Shown here in pieces: positions 25,409-36,754 of a stretch of DNA of 64,000 bases; the first letter of the stretch is position 1; each line of letters starts with the position of its first letter. The notes beneath the pieces were generated by a model. That model did no database searches. It was given only the letters and a program-made list of their open reading frames with translations, and was not told the DNA's origin. The stretch spans positions 496,001 through 560,000 of the forward strand of contig BLAL01000196.1 in NCBI GenBank assembly GCA_015698045.1. The letters are read 5' to 3'. The position numbers and the translations under genes were made by a program. This DNA is from Rhizophagus clarus. Taxonomy: Eukaryota > Glomeromycota > Glomeromycetes > Glomerales > Glomeraceae.

Positions 25409-26491
25409 ATGTCTGAAAAACCGTTTCCAATTGACGCGTTTCTGAAATCTCCTTTTCCAGATGGTTTAATTAGTATTTCACCTTGGGATTTTGGTTCTTT
25501 TGAACCTCTTACTTATATTTATTTTAATATAGCATTTGTTATAATTGCGTATCCGTTATACAGAATTATAGGCGGATTTTTTAATTGGGAAATGGATGTT
25601 AAAACACCTTCAAACCATTTTGGCGATATGATGGCACTTGTTAGATATGGGTTTATCGTATTTGTTCTTGGTGGTTATGCAAAAACCTTCAAGTAAGTAA
25701 TTCCTATTTAAGTAATAATAAGTAATAATAAACAGATAATCATTCTAAAATTTTCTTCGATTACATACAGCTGGATTACGATACTGTCTTTCTATATTGC
25801 ATTATTTGGATTTGCTCTATTAGCAGAACTTCCATTTGCAAAACAATCATTAGTAACGTGGCGTAATTGGTCAATAAAAATGTGGATATTAATTATAGTA
25901 GCAGTTTGTGCCGTATTGGTAATGACTGGATTTCACATTTATTTAGCTATACTGTTAATGAATGTAAATAAATTTAGAGAAAAAAATGATGTTTATATAG
26001 CATGGTATTTAGGATGTTTAGTCATAATTCCAATTTTGATGACGTTTGCTTTTATCGCAGAACAAGAACAAAATACACGATTTTTAACAAAATTTTTTTT
26101 AAAAGTGATAAGTATTTTTAAACGAAATTCCCAAAAACAACTGCCACCAACAAATGAAAATGGATCAGAAACACAACAACAACAAACTGATACCGAAGCT
26201 CAAGCTGCTACAACCGGAACAACATCCGGTGCAGAACCTCAACCTTATAACAAAAAAGCTAGAGTTCATTTACATCATTGGCAAATATTTTATTCTTTGG
26301 CTTTTTTTACTAGATTTAATCATCCCGTTTCTCAGGTTGCCGGTGGTATAACTTTAGGGATTTATACTCAAGGAATTGGAGCGTAAGTAAAATGCAATAA
26401 AAAAAAATAAATCTCTTTCTCTTTTCTTTCCTATTTAATGAAATCATTACTTTATAGGTACGGACCTGATAGTTATCTAGAAGAGTATTAA
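25409..26491 (+). CDS. Fungal multi-pass membrane protein of unknown function
   Basis: Three exons (25409-25692, 25771-26382, 26458-26491) sum to 309 residues. At least five hydrophobic segments: YIYFNIAFVIIAYPLY, ALVRYGFIVFVLGGY, ITILSFYIALFGFALLA, WILIIVAVCAVLVMTGFHIY, YLGCLVIIPILMTFAFI. A Q/T-rich cytosol-like loop of about 60 residues follows, then a conserved-looking end with HLHHWQIFYSLAFFTRF, SQVAGGITLGIYTQGI and AYGPDSYLEEY. The HHWQIFY...GIYTQGI...YG block is a pattern I associate with uncharacterised proteins of fungi and other microbial eukaryotes; the His pair next to a membrane edge could bind a ligand or metal, but that is speculation. No transporter or enzyme motif is recognised. 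Confidence 0.8.
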
Positions 26492-27580
26492 ATAAAATAT
26501 CCATATAGCAAGACAGATTATGGATTATTATTTTTATTTTTATAATCCATTCTGAAAATACTTACCAATTAAATTATAATTGCAAAATTAGTTTTTTGAA
26601 ATATAATCGTTGAAAATCTAATATATATAAAATATTAAATAACAACGTAGAAGTTAAAATATAGTTATAATGGGTTATTATTTATTTATTTTGAATATTT
26701 ATTTATAATTTTGTTTTTTTTTTTAATTTGTAAGTATTTATAATGATATAAATAATTTGGAATTTAGGATTTAAATTAGAAATTAAAATTTAAATTTATA
26801 ATAAATTAATTTAAAATTTGGGATTGAAATTTAGAATTGTAATTTTAAATTTAAATAATATATCATACAATTCCAAAATTAATGCTATATTTCTGTATAA
26901 AAATTACATTTAATATTACTAAAATCAGCTTAAAATAATAGATAATTTTATTATATATTATAAAAGAAAATAAGAAAATTATTATTAACTATAACAATAT
27001 TACAGCTATTTATTATTATTAATTTATGATTTGCTGATTACAAAATGTGGCTATATAATAAAACAATAATCCGATATTGCTTACTAGTAAAAATTTGAAA
27101 AAATTATAAAAAAACCACTTTAATTGTAATGAGTTTTATTTTTATATTTTAACGGTTATATTTGCAAAATTGATATGTATTAATTTATATATATTATATA
27201 TATAATATATATATAAACTTCTTTAAATAATAAACCAATTTATTATGCAAAAAGTTCAAATTTATTGTTATTTAAATAATACTTATTATTTTAAATGAAA
27301 TTACAGCTAAATGTTTTATTCTAATCTAATAAATTTTATACCTTCTATATATCAATAATTTAAGTATCTATAAATGCAATAAATGCGAATTCATTTGATT
27401 TCTCACTTAATATAAATGAATAATAATAACAAAGTTTGGCAAAAAAAAAAAGTTATTATTAAAAATTGTATTATAATTAATTTTGATAGTTTTTTCATAA
27501 ATTAAGTGAGAAATCTAAAATAGTCTATACAAGTATTAACTTTTTTTTTTTTTGTTTTGTTATTCATAACTATACACATA
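26492..27580. other. A/T-only spacer, tail-to-tail
   Basis: 1.1 kb of almost pure A and T, including an alternating TA palindrome at about 27186-27214. It lies between two convergent 3' ends. No gene seen. Confidence 0.5.
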
Positions 27581-29858
27581 TTAATTTTTTTTGTTATTCT
27601 TAACCTTATCCACATATCCCAAACATTTAGCAACACATTGACTATCAATCAGCTGAAATTCGAGAATATTAAGTAAATGAAACGCAAATTCATTTCTCAA
27701 GTCCAATGATATGATTTGATCGGCACGCGTCTTGGAAAATTGAAAACAAACTTCCGGAAGGTTGCGATCAGCAAGGCCCCTAAAAAGAAGGATAACATCA
27801 GTTTATACATGCGATAATGCAATACTCTTTAGAAAAATTATCATACTTTTGTGGTTCTATGAATCTATTCCACATTTTCATCATTAATTTTTCTTTATCA
27901 TTAATATCTGATATCTCATCAAGAGTCTAGTAATTATAATATAAATGATGGCATTAGTTTAAAGTAATTTAAAGTTACGGAGAAGAAGAAGAATAACCTC
28001 GTCATTAAATTGTTGCACCCAATGGGTACAAACATCATCTTCAGAATCATCAACATCGTCATCGACATGGTATGGCATGAAAGTTTGAGAATTATAAAAA
28101 GCTTGTGAAGGTAATGATGATAATGCCACTGGCGGCGTTGTGTATTGCCTTATAGGATAAACAAATGGCTTTGGGTTCCATGTGCCTTCACGTTTATCAA
28201 TATCAAAGAAATCTAGTTCTGACAAATCATCATTTGAGCTAACGACAATTATACGATCACTTGGTGGTTGTTTGCCATTCTAACAAAAAGAAAAAATTAG
28301 ATACATTTCCGTGAAAACATACATACGTATATATATAATCATTCATATGATCTGTAATACCTTTGTACTAAACTTTAGTTGCATATGGTTATTACGAAGA
28401 TGAAACATTAGACACGTACTGTCCCTAAAAGTAAGATTAGTACACCATGGACAACGAAATCCTTTCATTGCTTGATGCAATTCACAATCAGCGACACGAT
28501 ATACGTAAGTTACTAGTGGGTCATCATTTGGAGGAGTAACGGGTATGTGTGGCCTCGGCATCATTGGTTTTAAAGGAAGATTTACTTTATGCTTCCAATT
28601 AACCGTAAAACGCATTTTCCAATTTGATTCTATTATTGAACATTGTTCACGTGCAAAATTGAGATCAAGCTCATATCGACTATCTTTACAAAAATTTCCG
28701 TTCTCTATCACACCCATCTGAACACATAAAATTCGGCGTCCATCAGAACAATCAACAAGCTTTGGTATTAAATGAAGTTTTCTCTTTTCACCGTTAATCA
28801 GTGTCCTTACAGAATCCGCACCAACAGGTGGCCATGATTGGCTATTGAGTGCATATAAACGAAATCCTAAAATTACGTCTTGAGAAGCATCGCTGTTAAT
28901 ATTTGTTGTATAAGGTTCAATGGTCAGAGAATTCCCCATCGAACAACCATTTTCATCTAACACTAAAGGAATAGTTGATCGATGAGTTAATTGAAAGTCA
29001 CTAGATTCAAATTTTCCATTGTTCAATTTGCGTTTTTTCGCAATATTGCCTTGCGATTTTTTCTGCATTATGCGGTGATATAGAAAAGGATATTATAATA
29101 AAATTTCAATTATCAATAAATGTCTTTAAAAAAAGATAAAATAACATTATATAACAAATCCTTACAACTTCAAAAACAGTGATTTCACATTCGACATTAA
29201 TACGTGATCTATTCCCCGGTGGATGGCTTGCTGATCTCAAAAAAATTCAGAGAAATTCATTATAAGATCTTTAAGTATTAATTAACGTATAAATATTTCA
29301 GCAAAATTCATACCGTAAGCAACTAATCCTTCAAAAGTAAGTTCAAGGGTTCGATGAATTCGACTAATCAAATTTTAATTAATGATTAACGATGTACAAA
29401 AAAAAAAGATAATAAAAAACCATTTAAATGGAATTGATAAAACCTAGTAGAAATTGTTTCTTCTTCTTGTCTACGACGTCTACATAAATCTTCAAGTGTA
29501 AGACGTTGTTCTCGCTGTTTAGGTCTGGAGTTCTTTATAGCTTTTCTACGAGACTTTTGTATGTATGACAAATTTCTTCTAAGGTAATTTCTCTTTCATT
29601 CAAGAGAATGTCATATGAACAAAAGGTCGTACAAGTAAAATTAAAGAGATAAAATCATTAAATTATAACTTACTGGTCTATAACTATTAAGCCAATGGTA
29701 TAAACATGATGGACCTAAAGTTTAATAAAGGTTAAATAATAAGCTGACAAATTATGAGCAAACCTGTAATCGCGTAACATCTTACCAGTAAAAGTCTCTC
29801 GAAACAGACTAGAAACCCTATTTTGGTCAACAATACTCTTAATAGCTCTATTTACCAT
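27581..29858 (-). CDS. SUZ12: SUZ12-type Polycomb PRC2 subunit (zinc finger + VEFS box)
   Basis: Scaffold of Polycomb repressive complex 2, needed for H3K27 methylation. Nine exons (29786-29858, 29674-29714, 29444-29592, 29314-29363, 29166-29230, 28361-29062, 27998-28279, 27847-27926, 27581-27779) sum to 546 residues. N-terminal strings follow animal SUZ12: PSCLYHWLNSY, RNLSYIQKSRRK, LELTFEGLVAYG. A C2H2 finger lies at about residues 320-350 (CPWCTNLTFRDS, then HLRNNH). The C-terminal VEFS box carries EISDINDKEKLMMKMWNRF, GLADRNLPEVC, RNEFAFHLLNILEFQLI, matching the animal pattern DVNEGEKEVMKLWN. No other reading explains both finger and VEFS. PRC2 is absent from budding and fission yeast, so its presence suggests facultative heterochromatin control here. 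Confidence 0.93.
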
Positions 29859-30971
29859 GACTTGTAGTACTAGAGTTCCAATTCCCAAAAAACAGAAACG
29901 AGAGTTCCCTAAATAATCAGCGTTCTAATTTATACAAAAAGTTTGTTTATATATCACGTGAGGATTATGGAATAGAACAGACCAATCGGAAAATTTTATC
30001 CCTATCCAAATTTGGCATACTGAGTATTTTACAATTTCTCTCCAACACAATTGGCTAACATGTTTATCCATTCATTACACTCGTCGAAAGAAAATTCTTA
30101 ATATAATTAAGTGAGAAATACGGATTCTTATTCATTTAATTAAAAAAAACGCGTTTTTTACATATTCTATACCTTATAATTAAATTTGAGATAAGATCAC
30201 TTGTTAAACAACTTGATAAATAAGAGAATGCGAATTGATTTAACTTATACAAAATCATATATAAAATTGCATAAAATCACACAAATATAAGTAGTTTACT
30301 ATCAAATATCTACCTTAAAAGTTTGTTTTTCGTGATATAGGATAAGATGAACTAGATACAATAAGGGAGATAAGGGAGCTGGACCAAAATTAAATAGGGT
30401 TGATATGATATACCCTACAATTATACGAATTTACCGCAGCATTTCATATTTGCAAATCGAGGGCTACATCCCAACACCCCCTTGAAACTATATAAATTGG
30501 GGTGGCACCCTAATTAGTACTTTACCTAATTAGCACTTAAGTCTATTAAAGATTTCGTTTGAGAGATCTTTATCAAGCAAATATTAGAAAGCGTTTTTAA
30601 TCAACACAGTTTACTGAATGTCTAGATACAATTCCATCAGACAGACTAAACGCAATGGATCTTTTAAATATATTTTTTAAATAGATACACATATTTAATA
30701 GTATAGAATTAGTTAGATTGGAGAAACAGGAAAAATCAATAATAGTTTATCAGCTATTAATAAACTTGTGATATTTTCTCCTTTCTTTCTCCACTTATCA
30801 AATGGCTATCAATGGCTCATACCACAATATATACAATTTTTTTTGATCCATTTGTGATATGATGGTATTATGTCAAATGAGAAGAAAAGAAAACTAACGT
30901 ACTACTCATCGCATGATTTCATGCAGTAAATGAAATAATTTAATATAAATAATCAACATATATTTTTTTTT
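29859..30971. other. Intergenic region upstream of SUZ12
   Basis: 1.1 kb holding the SUZ12 promoter and the acyl-CoA dehydrogenase 3' flank (both minus strand). Less A/T-extreme around 30450-30550. No ORF or RNA gene seen. Confidence 0.45.
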
Positions 30972-32633
30972 TTACAATTTAGATTTCAATTTTTCATTAG
31001 ATGCTCTGATTTTTTCGGCTCTTCTCAATTCCAATTTTCCAATTTGTTGTATATGCACTTCATCTGGACCATCTGCGAATCTTAATGTGCGTCCCCCAAC
31101 ATACATAGCGGCAAGTGGAAAATCTTCACTTAAACCCCCGGCACCGTGAGCTTGAATCGAACGATCAAGAACTTCTAGTAACATAGATGGTATTATAGCC
31201 TATTATTATCCGAAAAAAGTTAATAATACTCTAATAATAAAACAGTTATTATAAAGAACCGATGACAACAAATACCTTTGCCATCCCAATTTCTTTCAAA
31301 GCGTTCTTTGCGCCTACTTTATCGATCATATCCGCGGCATTAAGGACAAGGAATCTAGCCTGATCGATAATCATACGCGATTTTGCGATATCAGAAACAA
31401 TGGTTCCATGTTCTGCCAAAAGTTTTCCAAAGGTGCGACGGGAAGGATCCGTAACGCGCGCAAGCATTAGATCAAGACCACGTTCGGCCGCCCCAATTGA
31501 CCTCATACTAATAGGACGAAACAATAAGTGATAAATTTAAATATTATTAAAGTACAACAATGAAATTTTAATTTGATACCAATGATGAATTCTGCCAGGA
31601 CCTAATCGTCCTTGAATAATCTCAAAGCCTCTTCCTTCGCCTAAAATAATATTTTCAATTGGCACTCTAACATCTTTAAAAATAATCTCACAATGTCCTT
31701 CGGGAGCATCATCATAACCGAAAATTGTGAGCGGTCTAATAATATTTATTCCAGGTGTATCTCTTGGAACTATTACCAAACTTTGTTGCTTATGTTTACT
31801 CTTATTTTTGGGATCAGATTTACCCATAACAAGAAAGACCGCACATCTAGGATCTCCGGCGCCAGAAATCCACCATTTGTGCCCATTAATAACATATTCA
31901 TTATTAACACGAACAATTGAAGTTGCAATGTTTGTCGCGTCTGATGATGCAACATTCTTTTCAGTCATTGCAAATGCTGAACGAATTTCCCCATTTAACA
32001 ATGGAGTGAGCCATTTTTCTTTTTGTGCAGGTGATCCATATTTTGCGAATACTTCCATATTCCCAGTATCAGGAGCCGAGCAATTTATCGCCTAATTATG
32101 AAAATTTTGTTAGAAAAACTACCACAATCTCTTCTAGTACAAATACGATAATAACCTCTGGAGCAATGCGAATTGATCTACCAGTAATTTCAGCCATAAG
32201 AGCATATTCAAGATTTGTTAATCCTGCACCTTCGCGATAATGTTTGGAAAGAAATAGATTCCAAAGTCCTAGTGATCGAGCTTTCTTCTTAAGCTCTTCG
32301 ATAATTGGTGGAACGATCTGTAAAATCACATGATAAGTTAATTATCAATAAATTTGAGAATTTTAGTTTTCTCAACTAATTTACCTTCCATCGATCTTCT
32401 CCTTTACCAAGTTGTTTATGAAAAATTTGTTCTGCTGGAATACATTCATTCTCCATAATTTAATGAAACACTTAAATTTAGCTAATTTGTCAATAAAATA
32501 TTTCAAATAACCAAATATTTTGGTTAAAAAAAGAGAAATTACAAACCTCAACAAAATTATCCAATTTTTTAATTAATTCTTTAGCATAAGGGGAAATTTT
32601 TTCTTCAATTAATGGAGGTATAGTATAAACCAT
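30972..32633 (-). CDS. Acyl-CoA dehydrogenase, ACAD10/11 type
   Basis: FAD enzyme that introduces the alpha-beta double bond into acyl-CoA; the ACAD10/11 group handles long, branched or hydroxylated fatty acids in mitochondria or peroxisomes. Six exons (32547-32633, 32385-32450, 32156-32317, 31580-32091, 31276-31507, 30972-31199) sum to 428 residues. Family strings: [18 protein letters not shown] (flavin loop), [42 protein letters not shown], then [15 protein letters not shown] and [10 protein letters not shown] at the C-terminus. The ACAD11 kinase-like N-terminal domain is absent, so this is the dehydrogenase half alone. It ends SKL, a perfect C-terminal PTS1, so peroxisomal targeting is likely. 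Another in-frame ATG lies upstream, but 32633 begins the conserved-looking helix. Confidence 0.93.
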
Positions 32634-34174
32634 CTTGACAAACGACGAAAAGAAAAGGATTAAACGAACATTATCCTTTTTGTCGTTTATAAAAGAAATA
32701 GTTTCGTTAATCATTTCTACATTTGGAAATATTTTAATCTAGATCACCAGGAATTAATTATAAAAGACTTATTTGTAATAAAGTTTCTAACTTCTAAATA
32801 AAAAATTATATTTTTAATGATTGTAATTATACAAATAGAATCTTTATAAAAAAAGAGTTAATATATCTTTTTAATAAATACAAACAGAACTTTACTTTTA
32901 GTAAATATAATTAATTACAAAATCCTAATGCTTTTTTATTAAAAAGCAAATAGTATTATTTGTTAAGAGTTTTACTTCCTATAATTTTAAAAAAAATTTT
33001 TTAAAACAACCTTAAAAAATTATTATATAAATCTTTTTTATTAATAATAAATTAGATTTAAAAAAAATGGTAATTATTTTTTTAATTTGGATTAGTTTAG
33101 ATTATAACTGTATTATTTTTCAGAAAAATAAAAATAATAAATGTTTATTAATTATTATTATGCAAAAGACTAATAAAATTATATTATTTTATATAAATAA
33201 TTTAAATAAAAGTAAAAGAAATAATATGCAACCTTTAAATAAAAATAAAATTAATAATATTAATTATTATTAAATATAAAAAATTCAAATAAATTAATAC
33301 TTTATAAATATACTTTTTGCCATAAAATTTATATACAAATTCATCATATTATATATATATTGTTTTTATAAATTATATTTTATTAAAATTATAAATTTTT
33401 TATATTATTTTAATTTTATATTAAACATATAAATTTATATATATTAAAAAAGAAATTTTTACAGAAATTTAAGTTAAGAATATATTTATTATTATAGTTA
33501 AAGTACATGTTATAGATTTTGAATAAATATTTTATACTCAAAAATTATGAACTAGAATAAAATTTTACAAGAAATTTATTTAAAAGTATTGAGTTTTCTT
33601 TTAATATTTTTATATCATTAACTAATTATAATTTAAAAAAAAAAAAAATACAAAAGATATATAAATTATCAAAATTTACATTTTTTTTTATTAATATATT
33701 ATAAATAAAAAGATTTTTTTTATAAAGTTAGATGTAATAATATATAATTATAATAAAATTCAAAAAAAAATTTGGTTAAATTCTGGCTTTTTTTATATGA
33801 TTATATAAATACACATTTTCAAGAATTGATTGTATATTATTAATTATATATTTATAAATAGTTACTTACAAACTTACATCCCTATTTTTTTAATTTACTT
33901 AAATTTATGCTTATTTAAAATGTGTAAATCCTTAAAGAAAATCCTTTAATTTTTTAATTTAAGATTCAAGAAAAATTAAAATATGCTGTAAATCGTTACC
34001 TGAATTAGAGATTTACAAAATTAGATTTGAAGATCACCTGACCATAAATATCCAATTGTTACGCATTATATAAAAAAGGATTATGTTTTTTAAAAAGAAC
34101 TTTTACCTAGCACTTTTTTTGTGGTGTTATTTTAGTGTGAAACAAGCATTTTAAAAGTTAAAACGTAAAAAGAA
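32634..34174. other. Extremely A/T-rich divergent spacer
   Basis: 1.5 kb between divergent genes. From about 32760 to 33980 it is almost wholly A and T with many short homopolymers. An ORF at 33067-33273 consists of I/N/K/Y codons as expected by chance. No gene seen. Confidence 0.5.
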
Positions 34175-35238
34175 ATGATTAATAATAAATCTTTCGAGGA
34201 TAATATCATAATATCTGATGCACAGCAGCAGTCTTCGAGTTTGTTTATCTCAAAAGATAATAATGATGATGATGGAGTTATGAAAATGTACGATTCTCGA
34301 GAATTTTTTTCTTTTTTATGTCTTTGTTGAATCGAATTTTTAACCTACATATATTTTATTAGTAAGAAAGAACAACCGTTTCAATACTATTTATGCTTTG
34401 ATGTTGAAGCAACATGTGAAAAAGGAGGAGGTTTCGATTATAAGAATGAAATAATAGAATTTCCAACAATTTTGATTGAAAGCACAACATTTGAAATTGT
34501 ATATATTCTTTTGATATTAGAAATTTTTCTTTTTTTTCAAAATTTTTCAAAATTTAAACATTTAAATTATATGTATAGGTTGAAATATTTCATTCATATG
34601 TAAAGCCAAGTATAAAACCAATATTATCAGATTTTTGTAAGGAGTTAACTGGAATATCTCAGGTAACATTTTTTATTCATAAAATGTGTTAATATTAATT
34701 ATTTATTAATTAAAATTTTTTACAGACAACAGTAGATGTAAGTCCATCATTTCCCGAAATGTTGATTGAATTTCAAGAATTCCTTCACAAACATCAATTA
34801 TTTTATGAAAATACCTGCGCTTTTATTACCGATGGTAATGTATATTTTATTGAACCTTAACTTAAATATATTAATTAACAATTTTTTTTTTTTAATCATG
34901 ATTTAGGACCATGGGATATACGAGATTTCATTAGAAAACAATGTACAATCTCACAAATAGATAGACCATCATATTTTTCAATTCCTTGGGTAGACATACG
35001 AATACTTTTTTCAAGATTTTATAATTGTGAAAGAACTAATATAGATGGTATGTTATCAAGATATGGATTAGAATTTGAAGGGCGTAGACATTCTGGAATT
35101 GATGATGTTAAGAATTTAGCCATTATTGCTAAAAGAATGTGGGAAGACGGAGCAATTTTCGAAGTTAATGAAGATTTCCCTAAATGGAAAGAGAATAAGA
35201 AGTCGAGAAAAAGAAGAGGAAAATGTAAGAAAGAATAA
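34175..35238 (+). CDS. ERI1: ERI1-type DEDDh 3'-5' exoribonuclease
   Basis: Exonuclease of the ERI1/3'hExo family, which trims structured RNA 3' ends such as histone mRNA, 5.8S rRNA precursors and siRNA. Five exons (34175-34287, 34363-34498, 34579-34662, 34726-34834, 34907-35238) sum to 257 residues. DEDDh motifs: YYLCFDVEATCEKG (first D and E), ITDGPWDIRDF (second D) and the H...D site RRHSGIDDVKNLAIIA. Other family strings: NEIIEFPTILI, FHSYVKPSIKPILSDFC, ELTGISQ. The N-terminal ~45 residues are Asn/Asp/Ser-rich with no SAP domain, and the C-terminus is a basic tail (KKSRKRRGKCKKE) that could bind RNA or enter the nucleus. A role in small-RNA turnover is possible but not shown here. Confidence 0.93.
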
Positions 35239-36754
35239 AGTATCCTATTGTTTAATTATTTAAAAATACTATATAAATATCTATATAATCTACATTAATG
35301 GTGCTATAAATATACATTCTTTATTTTATTTACATTTGTACAATTGACTGCCAAGTCAAAAACGAAAAAAACTTTATTGTTTAAACGTTAATTCTTTCTT
35401 CGACCTTTAAGTAAATTTGTAATAAGTTCAAAACGTAACGTGATAAATATAATATATTGATATACATGTTTGTTAAACCTTACATTGTTACACTTAAACT
35501 TAAGCTTCATCCAAAATTTCCAAAAAACAAAATACTTTAATCCAGGGAAATCCAAAAATGTGAAACATTTATGTAGCCATGAATACTACGATTTTCGTAA
35601 AAGTAGTAGTTATGTAGTGGTACAACGTTAAAATACCATAAATGGAAGTACCATAAACGGAGGTTCAGCATTTTTTAGGTTTTCTTGATACAGGAGGAAA
35701 GGAAAGATGTTTGATTTTCCTATTTAGATAATAATAATGTTAATGACGTGATAAACGATAATTCACTTTCTTTCGAAAATTAAAATGCAGGAGAAATAGA
35801 AAAAGAAAAAAGAACCTTCAACGTTTCTTAAAATAGTAACGAAACAATAAATATATATCCGCAGAACATTCTTTAATATTATCTGTTTTAAATAATTTCT
35901 ATTGTAGTCTAATAAACTCATTATATTTCGATACCAAATTTCGTAAACAAATAATTTTTTTTTTTTAAACAAAAAAGAAACACAATAAACCTTATTTTGA
36001 ACAAAAAAGTTGATGGAAATTATTCCTATTGGTTAAATAAGGTGACGTCAAAAAGTTCTGTATTACACTTATAATTTTTTTTCGGTTTAAACAATTATAA
36101 TAGAGACAAAGAATTATCTTTAAATTTCAGTAAATCTTTGATTCCAAGAACCGTTAAAAAATAACCCCCCTTTTTTTTAAATAGTGATTTAGCGGATTCG
36201 CAACAAAGGAATATTAAACAAAGTTTACAAAGTTTAATTTTTTTTTTTTTTTTTTTAACGGATTTTCATTCGGATCGTATGTAAAATATAAATGTAACAT
36301 ATCTAAATTTAAACAACAATTTAACATACGCACTACACGACATTTAATTTGATTGACATTTTTGAATACAAAGAAAAAATGTGTATTATTATATTATGAA
36401 ACACGATGATAAATTAGTTTATGCAGGAAAAAATTAATCAAATATAAATATATCGTGAAAGAATGTGAAAAAATTTCAAAAAAAAAAAAAAAAAAAAAAA
36501 AATAAAAATTTTTTTAAGAGTATTGAAGGGAATATTGATTATTCTTATTTCATTACGAAAAAAAAGCAACTTTTTTTTTGAAAAATTTCCCTTTATATAC
36601 AGTGTATATATAATATAAATACAAGAGTAGATCTCTTCCAAGTTCTCATTTATATTTCATTTTTTTTTTCTTACAAAAAAATTTTTTTTGATCTTTTTTT
36701 TTTTTTTTTTTTTTTTCACCGTCCTTTTCATTTCTTCGTATCTAATCATTAAAA
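35239..36754. other. Intergenic region with long homopolymers
   Basis: 1.5 kb. A 25-nt A-run lies at 36478-36502 and T-runs at about 36238-36256 and 36694-36716. It holds the promoter of the next gene. The ORFs at 35763-35972 and 36438-36641 (both minus) are homopolymer-driven and not called. Confidence 0.5.
36694..36716 (+). promoter_or_regulatory. Poly(dT) tract before the PPNTP-repeat gene
   Basis: 23 consecutive T, ending 38 bp before ATG 36755. Such tracts exclude nucleosomes in fungal promoters in general; a functional role here is inferred from position only. Confidence 0.35.

Noticed and set aside
29592-29674. Frameshift in SUZ12 between exons 2 and 3
   Set aside because: It appeared only when the acceptor TTAG was used; with acceptor GAAAG the frame is continuous and gives RPRNYLRRNLSYI.
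33067-33273. 68-codon ORF in the A/T island
   Set aside because: Made of I/N/K/Y/F codons, as expected from random A/T DNA.
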